From NCBI GenBank assembly GCA_017940185.1, contig JAGAZE010000021.1, forward strand, positions 54,560 through 118,559: a stretch of 64,000 nt of DNA, written 5' to 3'. This DNA comes from Bacteroidaceae bacterium (lineage in GTDB: Bacteria; Bacteroidota; Bacteroidia; Bacteroidales; Bacteroidaceae). Positions within the stretch are counted from its first letter, which is position 1; each line of letters starts with the position of its first letter. The notes beneath the pieces are model-generated. The model did not search any database. It was given only the letters and a program-made list of their open reading frames with translations, and had not been told where the DNA came from. This document shows positions 54,660-62,960 of the stretch, in pieces. The position numbers and the translations under genes were made by a program.

Positions 54660-57515
54660 GTGAGTGCCAACAATGATATAAAGGTGTGGGGAGCGCGCGA
54701 GCACAACCTCAACAACATCGACGTGAGCATCCCTCACCACTCGCTCTGTGTCATCACCGGCGTGAGTGGGTCGGGCAAGTCGTCGTTGGCTTTCGACACA
54801 CTGTTTGCCGAAGGACAAAGGCGATACATCGACACCTTCTCGGCCTATGCGCGCAATTTTCTTATCAACATACAGCGTCCCGATGTGGAGAAGATTGAGG
54901 GACTCTCTCCTGTGATTAGCATACAGCAGAAGACTATCCACAACAATCCGCGCTCCACCGTGGGCACGCTCACCGAGGTCTACGACTTCATGCGCCTGCT
55001 CTTTGCACGCGTGGCAACGCCTTATAGCTATCTCACGGGCGAGAAGATGGTGAAATACACTCCCGAGAAGTTGCTCGACATGATTGCCACACACTACCTC
55101 GACCGTCGCATCTATATATTGGCGCCGTTGGTAAGACAGCGCAAGGGACACTACCGTGAACTCTTCGAGAGTCTGCGCAAAAAAGGATTCATCCATGTGC
55201 GTATCGACGGTGAGATGCAGGAATTGCAACGAGGAATGAAGACCGACCGCTATCGCAACCATAATATAGAGGTAGTGGTCGACAAGCTGAAGGTGAAGGG
55301 CGATGCCGACGAGCGGCTCAAGAGCAGTATCGACCTTGCCATGCGCATGGCCGATGGCACACTGGCGGTATACGATGCCGATGCCGACACGCTGAAGACC
55401 TACTCACGCCACCTGATGTGCCCCACCACAGGCATTGCCTACAACGACCCGGCACCCAACCTCTTTTCGTTCAACTCGCCCGAGGGCGCCTGCCCGCGAT
55501 GCAAGGGACTGGGCACCATTCAGCTCATCGATACCGACCGCGTCATCCCCGACCGACACCTGTCAGTGGAGCAGGGAGCAATAGCACCACTGGGAAAGGC
55601 GAAAAACCAAATGATATTCTGGCAGCTGGAAGCCATTCTCAGGCAATACGATGCCACGCTGCGCACACCCGTCGACCAACTGCCCGACGATGCCATCAAC
55701 GACATGCTCTACGGCACCGTGGCCGACATACGCATAGGCAAGGAACTGATGCACACCACCTACGACTATTTCGCCCGCTTCGATGGCGTGGTGAAGTATC
55801 TTTCGCGCATGATGGACACCGACGACAGCGCTAAGGCGCAGAAGTGGAGCGAGCAGTTCCTGTCATCGTGCACCTGTCCCGAATGCCATGGCCAACGCCT
55901 CAAGCCCGAAGCACGATCGTATAAGATTGACAACATGTCAATAGCCGACCTGTGCAACATGGACATCAGCGAGCTGTCGGCATGGTTCGCCCAACTCTCC
56001 TCCTTCTTGCCCTCCAACCTGCGCGAGGTGGGCACACAGATAGGCAACGAGATACAAAAGCGCCTCACCTTCATGCTCGACGTGGGACTCGACTACCTGT
56101 CGCTCAATCGTCCCACGGCATCGCTCTCCGGCGGCGAGAGCCAGCGCATCCGACTCGCCACACAGATAGGCTCGCAACTGGTCAACGTGCTCTACATACT
56201 CGACGAACCAAGCATCGGGCTCCACCAACGCGACAACCTGCGCCTCATCCACAGCCTGCAACAACTGCGCGACCGTGGCAACACCGTGGTGGTGGTGGAG
56301 CACGACAGAGAGATGATGGAGCATGCCGACCACATCATCGACATCGGTCCGCGCGCAGGACGCGCCGGAGGCAACGTAGTGTATGAGGGCACCTATGCCG
56401 ACATGCTGCGCCGCGATACGCTGACGGCGCGCTACCTCAACGGACAATGCGACACTTACGAGCACACAGAGCATCATCCCGGCAACGGACAGTGGCTCAC
56501 GCTGCACGGCGCGACGGGCAACAACCTGAAAGGCATCGACGTGGCATTCCCGCTCGGACAACTCATCGTCGTCACAGGTGTGAGCGGTTCGGGAAAGTCT
56601 ACACTCATCAACGAGACACTGCAACCCATCCTCTCCCGACACTTCTACCACTCGCTCAAAGAGCCGCTGCCCTACAAGGGCATAGAGGGGATGGAACATA
56701 TCGACAAGGTAATCAGCATCAGCCAGGCACCGATAGGTCGCACGCCGCGCTCCAACGCTGCCACCTACACCAACGTGTTCAGCGACATACGCTCCCTCTT
56801 TGTCAACCTGCCCGAGGCCAAGTTGCGCGGCTACAAGCCCGGACGCTTCTCGTTCAACGTGAAGGGTGGCCGCTGCGAGGCATGCGGAGGCAACGGATAT
56901 AAGAGCATCGAGATGAACTTCCTGCCCGATGTGTATGTGCCGTGCGAGGTGTGCGGCGGTATGCGCTACAACCGCGAGACTCTGGAGGTGCGCTATCGCG
57001 GAAAGAGTATCGGCGAAGTGCTCAACATGACGGTGAACCAGGCTGTTGAGTTTTTCGACAATGTGCCCTCCATTCTGCACAAGCTCACCACGCTGCAGGA
57101 TGTCGGCCTGGGCTATCTCACCCTTGGGCAGTCGTCCACCACGCTGTCGGGCGGTGAGAGCCAGCGTGTGAAACTGGCCACCGAACTGGAAAAGCGCGAC
57201 ACGGGACGCACCTTCTATATCCTCGACGAACCCACCACCGGGCTCCACTTCGACGACATCCGCATACTGATGGGCGTGCTCCATCGCCTCGTCGACAAGG
57301 GCAACACGGTGCTCATCATCGAACACAACATGGACGTGATACGCCAGGCCGACTACATCATCGACATGGGACCTGAGGGCGGTCGACTCGGTGGCACTGT
57401 TGTGGCACAGGGAACGCCGGAGCAAGTAGTAGCAGCAGGAAAAGGATACACGGCACCCTACCTCAAGAAGGAGATGGAAGCCATGCAGACTGCCACGAAA
57501 AAGAAAAAGAATTAG
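54660..57515 (+). CDS. UvrA-like excinuclease ABC subunit A, GTG start
   Basis: A GTG at 54660, 11 bp after the upstream stop, starts a 951-residue protein beginning VSANNDIKVWGAREHNLNNI. Both ABC ATPase halves are intact: GVSGSGKSSLAFDT with LSGGESQRIRLATQIG, and GVSGSGKSTLINET with LSGGESQRVKLATEL. The C-terminal zinc module is complete (CEACGG ... CEVCGG). The N-terminal zinc module is not: Cys254, Cys278 and Cys281 are present but position 257 is Thr (CPTT). The usual CPxCG segment near residue 120 is also replaced (YSYLTGEKMV). It may be a second UvrA paralogue with a changed damage or partner interface. Confidence 0.9.
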   Translation: MSANNDIKVWGAREHNLNNIDVSIPHHSLCVITGVSGSGKSSLAFDTLFAEGQRRYIDTFSAYARNFLINIQRPDVEKIEGLSPVISIQQKTIHNNPRSTVGTLTEVYDFMRLLFARVATPYSYLTGEKMVKYTPEKLLDMIATHYLDRRIYILAPLVRQRKGHYRELFESLRKKGFIHVRIDGEMQELQRGMKTDRYRNHNIEVVVDKLKVKGDADERLKSSIDLAMRMADGTLAVYDADADTLKTYSRHLMCPTTGIAYNDPAPNLFSFNSPEGACPRCKGLGTIQLIDTDRVIPDRHLSVEQGAIAPLGKAKNQMIFWQLEAILRQYDATLRTPVDQLPDDAINDMLYGTVADIRIGKELMHTTYDYFARFDGVVKYLSRMMDTDDSAKAQKWSEQFLSSCTCPECHGQRLKPEARSYKIDNMSIADLCNMDISELSAWFAQLSSFLPSNLREVGTQIGNEIQKRLTFMLDVGLDYLSLNRPTASLSGGESQRIRLATQIGSQLVNVLYILDEPSIGLHQRDNLRLIHSLQQLRDRGNTVVVVEHDREMMEHADHIIDIGPRAGRAGGNVVYEGTYADMLRRDTLTARYLNGQCDTYEHTEHHPGNGQWLTLHGATGNNLKGIDVAFPLGQLIVVTGVSGSGKSTLINETLQPILSRHFYHSLKEPLPYKGIEGMEHIDKVISISQAPIGRTPRSNAATYTNVFSDIRSLFVNLPEAKLRGYKPGRFSFNVKGGRCEACGGNGYKSIEMNFLPDVYVPCEVCGGMRYNRETLEVRYRGKSIGEVLNMTVNQAVEFFDNVPSILHKLTTLQDVGLGYLTLGQSSTTLSGGESQRVKLATELEKRDTGRTFYILDEPTTGLHFDDIRILMGVLHRLVDKGNTVLIIEHNMDVIRQADYIIDMGPEGGRLGGTVVAQGTPEQVVAAGKGYTAPYLKKEMEAMQTATKKKKN

Positions 57516-57553
57516 GTAATGTTGCTAAGAAATCATGGGGGATAGGGCGGTCA

Positions 57554-57820
57554 TCACTCCACCAACCCCGCATCGGCCCACTGCTTGATAAGTTGTTGAG
57601 CATCAGAGCGTGCCACCTCTTCTTCCACTTCATATTCGTCGCAAAGCAGGCGCACCACATCGTCGAGCGTGAAGGGTTCGTCGCCGATGGCATCCCATAG
57701 GTAGGCTGCCGACTCGTTCATCGAAATCATATTGCTGAAGTCGATATTGCTTTCGCCGAAGGGCACCAGCAACTTCTCGCCGCACACTTCTTGTAACTTA
57801 AATCCGGGTATTTTCTTCAT
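57554..57820 (-). CDS. PqqD family peptide-binding protein (RRE-like)
   Basis: The 88-residue protein matches PqqD throughout: GFKLQEVCGEKLLVPFGE, then DFSNMISMNESAAYLWDAI, and FTLDDVVRLLCDEYEVEEEVARSDAQQLIKQWADAGLVE. PqqD folds are RiPP recognition elements that bind leader peptides and present them to tailoring enzymes. The gene starts 3 bp after the S24/S26-like peptidase and is the last of a three-gene operon with an HprK-like kinase. No radical SAM enzyme or obvious precursor peptide is adjacent, so its substrate is unknown. Confidence 0.88.
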   Translation of the reverse strand: MKKIPGFKLQEVCGEKLLVPFGESNIDFSNMISMNESAAYLWDAIGDEPFTLDDVVRLLCDEYEVEEEVARSDAQQLIKQWADAGLVE

Positions 57821-57823
57821 TGT

Positions 57824-58330
57824 TTATTTTGCTTTTGCTGTTATTCTTTTCATCCTTTTTGCCAGTCTTCGCACCCTGTCGTCAATAGCGAGCAGGTAAC
57901 GCCTGATGCGCAGTGTGCGCATCCACACCCACGAGTAGGTGCGCCATTTCCATCCTGTGGGCCGCTCCAACGTTGTTCTACCCTTGCGGTAGAATCCCAG
58001 GGGTTCGGCCAGCACGTCGTTCAGCTTACAATGCTCTACGCCGAGGTTACCATCGCCACGCAAGGTCACACGGTCGCCGTCGATGCTCACGATGCGGTGG
58101 AACACATAGTTTCCTCCCTCCACCAGTGCCAGCACCGCCATGCCCACGCGTGGATGATGGCATCGTGTGAAGAGGGCACAGTCGCGGTTGTCCTGCAGAA
58201 AGGGGCGCATACTGCGTCCGCGCAGGCGTAGCGTCACGGTCTTGCCTTCGTCAAGCAGCGCTACCATGGCAGGTATCAGCTTGTCGTTGGCTATACTTAT
58301 TTCGCGTATGTGTGGATGGCGTTGTGGCAT
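57824..58330 (-). CDS. S24/S26-like serine peptidase
   Basis: From the ATG complementary to 58328-58330 the protein has 168 residues. It has TVTLRLRGRSMRPFLQ with nucleophile-like Ser40, VGMAVLALVEGGNYVFHRIVSI with His78 in the place where SipW-like signal peptidases carry His, and VTLRGDGNLGVEHCK. There is no clear N-terminal membrane anchor; a hydrophobic and basic C-terminus (WRTYSWVWMRTLRIRRYL) may associate with membrane. It overlaps the kinase gene by 34 bp. In this context it is a candidate leader peptidase for a modified peptide. Open frame upstream inside the kinase gene is discarded. Confidence 0.82.
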   Translation of the reverse strand: MPQRHPHIREISIANDKLIPAMVALLDEGKTVTLRLRGRSMRPFLQDNRDCALFTRCHHPRVGMAVLALVEGGNYVFHRIVSIDGDRVTLRGDGNLGVEHCKLNDVLAEPLGFYRKGRTTLERPTGWKWRTYSWVWMRTLRIRRYLLAIDDRVRRLAKRMKRITAKAK

Positions 58331-59199
58331 ATCATTGCAGCTTCTTCGTCGGGCAGGCAGTGGAGGGTGTAGCACGGCACGTGTTCTACGAGTGCCGACA
58401 CGCTCTTGCAGTCTCGATCCCAAATGTCTTCGTCCCACTTCATCGATGAGCATGAGGGCAACACCGAGATGAAGGCTTCGATGGGACTCAGTCGTTCTAT
58501 GCTGTTGGTTGTTGCTCTGTCTATGCGCACCACGGCACCCAGCGGCGCCTTCACATTGCGATAGCAGGGTGTCTTGCCGCTCCAGGGTCCGCCGTACACC
58601 CACACGCCATCATCCTTCAGGCGTATGATGGGGTTGTCGTCGTTCATGATGTCGCAGTGTGGTATGTGCTGCATCCACAGACTCACATGCGTCGACTTTC
58701 CCGTGCCGCTCTTTGCCGTGAAGGCATAGGCTCTTCCCTCATGGCGCACCAGCGAGGCATGCATCAACAGGGTGGAATGCCGGCTGGAAGCGTAGGCGAA
58801 ACTGAGCATCAGCACATTGGTGAGTCCGAAGGTGCGCATCGAGTAGGTACCGTTGAGTGCACAGCGACAGTGAGCAAAGTCTTTATCGCTGATGAGCAGG
58901 GCGCACTGCTGCTCGTGCAGGTCTTTGATAATAAACTGGTATCCACCGTCTTGGCAATGGTCCACTATTGTTTCTCCGTTTCCGGTGTCGAAGGCTCTGA
59001 TGCGGTGGCGCTGCTCTTTGGGCACCACGGGCAGGGTGTCGTCGATGGTGAGCGTGAACAGCGGTTCTTGGTCGTAGCAACAGGCATCGTCCACAATACG
59101 AAAGCGCTCGAACGAGGGTATCAGCCGCTGCGAGTTGTACTGCCCTTCGGCGAACACCAGGCGCACGAGAAAGTCGGCAATGCTATAGTGGAAGGTCAT
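58297..59199 (-). CDS. HPr kinase-like P-loop kinase
   Basis: The 300-residue protein contains an HprK/PEPCK-type core: LLMHASLVRHEGRAYAFTAKSGTGKSTHVSLW with P-loop Lys168, then DIMNDDNPIIRLKDDGVWVYGGPWSGK, in which DDN is the acidic catalytic segment. It lacks the N-terminal domain of true HPr kinases; the first 130 residues are unlike HprK and may bind a substrate. Relatives of this kind phosphorylate or tailor peptides in lasso and other RiPP clusters. Coupled to a serine peptidase and PqqD, a peptide substrate is more likely than HPr itself. Confidence 0.82.
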   Translation of the reverse strand: MTFHYSIADFLVRLVFAEGQYNSQRLIPSFERFRIVDDACCYDQEPLFTLTIDDTLPVVPKEQRHRIRAFDTGNGETIVDHCQDGGYQFIIKDLHEQQCALLISDKDFAHCRCALNGTYSMRTFGLTNVLMLSFAYASSRHSTLLMHASLVRHEGRAYAFTAKSGTGKSTHVSLWMQHIPHCDIMNDDNPIIRLKDDGVWVYGGPWSGKTPCYRNVKAPLGAVVRIDRATTNSIERLSPIEAFISVLPSCSSMKWDEDIWDRDCKSVSALVEHVPCYTLHCLPDEEAAMICHNAIHTYAK

Positions 59200-59207
59200 G
59201 TTTTGAG

Positions 59208-59237
59208 GAGTTGACGGGTTGACAAGTTGACGAGTTG
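59208..59237. repeat. Short GTTGACAA tandem repeat (copy 2)
   Basis: GTTGAC-type units are repeated four times directly upstream of the HprK-like start codon. The array matches the one at 17064-17087. The rest of the gap 59200-59329 has no ATG-started short frame on the minus strand and no clear promoter box. Confidence 0.55.
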
Positions 59238-59329
59238 TTAGTTTTGTCTGCTGGCGTTTACTACTGATTTGTGAGATTTTTTCAGATGTCTGCCACGCGG
59301 GTCCTCTATATCGGTACCCGTGGTTCCCG

Positions 59330-59749
59330 TTATTCGTCCTTGGCGGGTGTGAAGGTGAATGCGTCCACCACTTTCCATTCGTAGTTTCGCTTCTGCGTGT
59401 AGCGTCGTTTCAGTTTGCTCAGGCGTTTCTCCACCTTTTTTTTCTTCTTGTCGTACATCACCGTAATGGTGCGGTCTGTCAGCCCTTGGTTGTTGAGGTG
59501 ATAGCGCAGCTGCTCGCTGTAGTTGGCTCTTCGGCTGAGTAGGTGTGTGCGGCGTTCCCATGTCACGGGTGCCACGCGCTGAATGTCGGTGACATACACC
59601 ACCGAGTCTTTAAACGATATGGCAAACCCGAACATGTACACATGCTTCTCGTCGTCGCCCTTGGCATTGCTGCCCGTCGCCATGCTGTGCCGTGCCGTAG
59701 CGCCCAAGGTGGTGGCGAAGAGCAGGATGAGTAGGAGTCGGTATTTCAT
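59330..59749 (-). CDS. Exported protein of unknown function
   Basis: The 139-residue protein has a signal peptide (YRLLLILLFATTLGATA). The mature part contains KHVYMFGFAISFKDSVVYVTDIQ, then a Lys-rich central stretch (DKKKKKVEKRLSKLKRRY) and ends YEWKVVDAFTFTPAKDE. I do not recognise a named family, although the FGFA...SFKDSVVYVTDIQ layout suggests a conserved periplasmic protein. It begins 11 bp after the sigma factor stop, so both are on one transcript; it is separated from the HprK-like gene by 130 bp. Confidence 0.7.
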   Translation of the reverse strand: MKYRLLLILLFATTLGATARHSMATGSNAKGDDEKHVYMFGFAISFKDSVVYVTDIQRVAPVTWERRTHLLSRRANYSEQLRYHLNNQGLTDRTITVMYDKKKKKVEKRLSKLKRRYTQKRNYEWKVVDAFTFTPAKDE

Positions 59750-59760
59750 GGTGTGAGTTG

Positions 59761-60420
59761 TTATTGCTGTGTTGCGTATTGTTGTCTTATTTTGCGCAAT
59801 GCCTTTTTCAGTATCTGCCTTGCGCGTTCGCGCTTCAGGTGCATCTGTTGCGCTATCTCTTGGTAGGTGAGTCGTTGTCCGTCGAGTCCGTAGTATAGTG
59901 TTGCCACTTTGCGCTGCCGTTCGTCGAGCAGTGCCAGGTGTTCCTTCACGTCGTCTTTTTCTGCCTGCCAGGTGTTGTCATCGCCGTTGCCCACCACGTC
60001 GTGCAGTGTGGTATGTGCTCCGTTCCACAGTGGTGCGTCAAGCGATGCGGCACGTGTGGGGTCTTGCTGTTGCAGTGCTCGTTCTATAGCGTGGCGCACC
60101 TTCCACACAGCATATTGCACAAAGCGCTTGCCCCGATGCGCATCATACTGGCGTGCGGCGTTCATCAGACCGATGTTGCCTTCGTTGATGAGGTCCTGCA
60201 TGGCCATGCCCTGTCCGGCATACTGTCGGGCAATGGTCACCACGAAGGGCAGGTTGGCTTGCGTGAGTTGCTCCACGGCTTCGGCATCGCCGGCGAGGGC
60301 ACGTGCCGACAGGGCACACTCTTCTTCAGCGGTGAGCTGAGGGAGCGTGCCCAGCGTCTGCAGATAACGCTCCACAGCCAGCCGTTCTTCGGAGGAAAGA
60401 GGAAGTGGTGAGTGTGTCAT
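59761..60420 (-). CDS. Compact sigma-70 factor (RpoD/SigA-like, group 2 type)
   Basis: With the start at 60420 the protein has 219 residues. Region 1.2 (VERYLQTLGTLPQLTAEEE), region 2 (NLPFVVTIARQYAGQGMAMQDLINEGNIGLMNAA, KRFVQYAVWKVRHAI) and region 4 (LDERQRKVATLYYGLDG, YQEIAQQMHLKRERARQILKKAL) are present, but region 3 is short. The -10 reading helix has FVQYAVWKVRHAIE where the primary sigma has FSTYAVWWIRQAI, so it is not the housekeeping factor and may read other promoters. It shares a transcript with an exported protein gene. The open frame 30 codons upstream is discarded because it covers the promoter. Confidence 0.85.
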   Translation of the reverse strand: MTHSPLPLSSEERLAVERYLQTLGTLPQLTAEEECALSARALAGDAEAVEQLTQANLPFVVTIARQYAGQGMAMQDLINEGNIGLMNAARQYDAHRGKRFVQYAVWKVRHAIERALQQQDPTRAASLDAPLWNGAHTTLHDVVGNGDDNTWQAEKDDVKEHLALLDERQRKVATLYYGLDGQRLTYQEIAQQMHLKRERARQILKKALRKIRQQYATQQ

Positions 60421-60426
60421 AGGGCA

Positions 60427-60434
60427 CAAAGGTA
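60427..60434 (-). promoter_or_regulatory. Promoter -7 box of sigma gene, near-leaderless
   Basis: The minus strand reads TACCTTTG here. Its last base is 6 nt before the ATG of the sigma factor at 60420, so transcription would start at or within a few bases of the start codon. Confidence 0.6.
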
Positions 60435-60464
60435 GTGATTTTTTCTTTCCCACAACATTTTTCT

Positions 60465-60472
60465 TACCTTTG
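60465..60472 (+). promoter_or_regulatory. Promoter -7 box of MFS transporter gene
   Basis: TACCTTTG fits the consensus. It is divergent from the sigma gene promoter 31 bp away. The predicted leader of about 115 nt to the ATG at 60594 is structured. Confidence 0.6.
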
Positions 60473-60474
60473 CA

Positions 60475-60515
60475 GCCCGAAGTCAGGACACAATAACGTG
60501 TTTCGGGCATCCCTC
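60475..60515 (+). promoter_or_regulatory. Leader hairpin upstream of MFS gene
   Basis: GCCCGAA (60476-60482) pairs with TTCGGGC further on (about 60502-60508), and an inner ACAC/GTGT adds pairing with a bulge on the left. It lies right at the predicted 5' end of the transcript. It does not match a riboswitch class I know. Confidence 0.4.
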
Positions 60516-60593
60516 AGTGCTGCCCGTGTAAGTCCGGTTATGAACAGAGACTTCTCATGTATCCATTATGTTCATAACAAACAACAAATCATC

Positions 60594-61769
60594 ATGCAAC
60601 AAGTATCCCGCCGTGTGACATCTACCATTCTGTCGATGTCGCTTCTCACCGTCATGGCAGGTGCCGCCGTGGCTCCTGCTCTGGGGGTGGTGCGTCAGCA
60701 CTTTGCCTCCGCACCTGTCCTCCTCATTCAGTTTATCGTCAGCCTGCCGGCCCTGTTCATCATTCTCACCAGCCTGTGCTTCCTGCCCATCAGCCGGCGC
60801 TGGCGCACACGACGCATTGCCGTCACAGGGCTCATCCTCTACGTTGCGGCGGGGGCAGGATGTTTCCTGGCCGACAATATCGTGCTGCTGTTGGTGCTCC
60901 GCGCCTTGCTCGGGGTCAGCGTAGGCCTCATCATGCCGCTCTCCACGGGGCTGTTGGCCTACTATTTTCCGCCTGAAGAGCAGGCGCGCCTCATGGGACT
61001 GTCGGCTGCCATGAACCAGATGGGCGGTGTGGTGGCCACTCTCCTCGCCGGCATACTTGCCAACATCGGGTGGAACTGGGCATTCCTGGTCTACCTGCTG
61101 GGCATCATCGCCTTGGCAATGGTATTGCGAAGGCTGCCCGATGAGCAGCTGTCGGCCGACACCAAGCGCGGCAAGCCTTTTGAGCCCAGGCAGCTGCTCA
61201 AGTTTCATCCCTCCGTGACGGGCATGCTGCTGCTCATGGTCATCTTTTTCATCTTTCCCACCAACTTTGCCGTCACTGCCAGACAGGGAGCACACCTCAG
61301 CCTCACCGCCATCACGCTCATCATGGTGGCACTCGATGTGGTGGCCTTCGCCGTGGGAATGGTGTTCGGCACACTGATGACCCACTTCCGCACGGCCATC
61401 AAATACTTTGCTCCCCTACTCTTCCTGCTGGGTTATCTGCTGTTTGGCATCAGCCAGCACATCGTCGGCATCTTGTCGGCCTCTGTCTGTGTAGGCCTTG
61501 CCAATGGTGTGGGTGTACCCTATCTCAACACCATCGCCTCCATCAAGGCCGGGCGCAATGCCGCCACAACGGTGATGCCGCTGCTCTCGGCAGCGCTCTA
61601 CATGGGGCAGTTCGTATCGCCGCTGGTGGTGATGCCGCTCGGCAGGGCTGTGTTTGGCGACGACGATATGGCAGCGCCATATAAAATTGGTATTGGCTTC
61701 TGCCTCCTCTTCCTGCTGCAAGTGTGGGCTACACGCCGTTTCCAAAGCCTGCCGCCGAAGGTGTCATAA
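60594..61769 (+). CDS. MFS transporter (drug efflux type)
   Basis: The start at 60594 (MQQVSRRVTSTILSM) gives 391 residues with about 12 membrane spans. Motifs of the DHA1 efflux group are seen in part: LRALLGVSVGLIMPLSTGLLAYYFPPEEQARLMGLSAAMNQMGGVVATLLAG is the span 4-5 region of such carriers, and SIKAGRNAATTVMPLLSAALYMGQFVSP follows later. It exports an unknown small molecule or imports a metabolite; direction is not certain. It is convergent with the GSCFA gene, with the two 3' ends overlapping by 6 bp. The open frame further upstream is leader sequence. Confidence 0.87.
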   Translation: MQQVSRRVTSTILSMSLLTVMAGAAVAPALGVVRQHFASAPVLLIQFIVSLPALFIILTSLCFLPISRRWRTRRIAVTGLILYVAAGAGCFLADNIVLLLVLRALLGVSVGLIMPLSTGLLAYYFPPEEQARLMGLSAAMNQMGGVVATLLAGILANIGWNWAFLVYLLGIIALAMVLRRLPDEQLSADTKRGKPFEPRQLLKFHPSVTGMLLLMVIFFIFPTNFAVTARQGAHLSLTAITLIMVALDVVAFAVGMVFGTLMTHFRTAIKYFAPLLFLLGYLLFGISQHIVGILSASVCVGLANGVGVPYLNTIASIKAGRNAATTVMPLLSAALYMGQFVSPLVVMPLGRAVFGDDDMAAPYKIGIGFCLLFLLQVWATRRFQSLPPKVS

Positions 61770-62606
61770 TGCCGGGTCGCCATCTGACAGCCGCGCAGGC
61801 AGCAAGGCCTTCACATGCGGATACTTGTCGGCAAAGGCTTGCAGCTTCGCTTTGGTCTGACGGCGAAAATCCTGATACACTTCCGATTCTGCATCGAAGG
61901 GCTTATGTTCCAATGCCCGTGCCAGCGGCTGCCACTCCTCTACAAACCGTCGCGCATCGTTGCTGAGCATGCTCTCGCTCACGCGCTCCCACAGGTAATC
62001 TACAGCCTGCTCGGAGGGGTGGAGCATGTCGGCGGTATAGAATCGGTAGTCGCGCAGCTCGTCGAGCACTATCTCGTAGGCGGGGAAGTAGCTCACCGTC
62101 TCCTTATGTGCATCTGCCACCTGTTGCACCGCCAGCAGCAGCACAGCCTTCGACAGCTGACTGCCGTGGTAGCCATACTTGGCATAGCGTATGGGGCTGA
62201 CGGTGAGCACCACGTGCACGGCGTCATTCAGCCTGCGCAGATGGTCTACACACTGCTGCAATGCCTCTGCGCATGCCTCCACACCGAGCACCTCCTCGCG
62301 GAAGTCGCTGTGCGGACGCTTGGCACAGTTGTCCACCACGGCTTCGGTCTGCCGGTCTACGTACACATGGTTGGTGCCCAGGGTGAGCAGCGCCACGTCG
62401 TAGCCTCTCTGCTCGCGCTCCACGGTGTGGAGCACGCTGATGGGGTTGTACATCACGCCGCGCGGGTTTACCACGGCGTTGAACATGTTGTCGGCAAAGC
62501 GCTGTCCGAGGTTGGTGGCAAAGCACGACCCCACACAGAGCAGGCGCGTGGCAGGCTCTATGCGGAAGGGAAAAGCCGGAAGGGCGACGGGAGTCTGTAG
62601 CTGCAT
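61764..62606 (-). CDS. GSCFA domain protein
   Basis: From the ATG complementary to 62604-62606 the protein has 280 residues. It carries the family motif LLCVGSCFATNLGQRF near residue 25, LTLGTNHVYVD, VVLTVSPIRYAKYGYHGSQLSKAVLL and ADMLHPSEQAVDYLWERV. GSCFA proteins are related to SGNH/GDSL hydrolases: here Ser of GSCF, and the Asp and His of ADMLHPS would form the active centre. The biological substrate is unknown. A near-match TACCTTCG on the minus strand at 62636-62643 may be its promoter. Its 3' end overlaps the MFS gene tail. Confidence 0.9.
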   Translation of the reverse strand: MQLQTPVALPAFPFRIEPATRLLCVGSCFATNLGQRFADNMFNAVVNPRGVMYNPISVLHTVEREQRGYDVALLTLGTNHVYVDRQTEAVVDNCAKRPHSDFREEVLGVEACAEALQQCVDHLRRLNDAVHVVLTVSPIRYAKYGYHGSQLSKAVLLLAVQQVADAHKETVSYFPAYEIVLDELRDYRFYTADMLHPSEQAVDYLWERVSESMLSNDARRFVEEWQPLARALEHKPFDAESEVYQDFRRQTKAKLQAFADKYPHVKALLPARLSDGDPAL

Positions 62607-62643
62607 GATGATATGATAAAAACAGTTTGCAGCTGCGAAGGTA

Positions 62644-62925
62644 GTGAATAGGAGGAGAAACAACAAGATATCAGGTATGTTCTGAAAACCAAATGTAATT
62701 TTGCAGATATTCTGGACACTTTTTTGTGTTCATTCTATATTTTAATAAAAATCTTAAATAGCATTTCGTTGTGACACGGAGTGCTGTTTTCATCAAAGTC
62801 ATTAGAAATGATTGATACACATAATCTATAGCTACGTCTCTTTGGTTGTAATCTGTTTTTCAGTAAAATTAGCATCAATGCTTCAAATAAGGTTGTAGTT
62901 CTTTAACCTTTTCAAAAACATTTTG
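62644..62925. other. AT-rich gap without visible gene
   Basis: This 280-bp stretch between the GSCFA promoter region and the Fic promoter is clearly more AT-rich than the rest of the window. I see no coding frame, tRNA or strong hairpin in it. Confidence 0.5.
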
Positions 62926-62933
62926 TATCTTTG
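62926..62933 (+). promoter_or_regulatory. Promoter -7 box of Fic gene
   Basis: TATCTTTG fits TAnnTTTG and would start transcription near 62940, about 20 nt before the start codon. Confidence 0.6.
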
Positions 62934-62960
62934 CGACGTCAATCAATTCACTTAGTCTAT

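Noticed and set aside
55938-57425. Long open frame on the minus strand inside the uvrA-like gene (495 codons)
   Set aside because: It mirrors a well-conserved coding gene in GC-rich DNA, its product has no family features, and antisense frames of this size are common here.
60475-60593. Known riboswitch before the MFS gene
   Set aside because: The bulged hairpin does not match cobalamin, preQ1, SAM, fluoride or guanidine motifs that I could recall; left as an unassigned leader.
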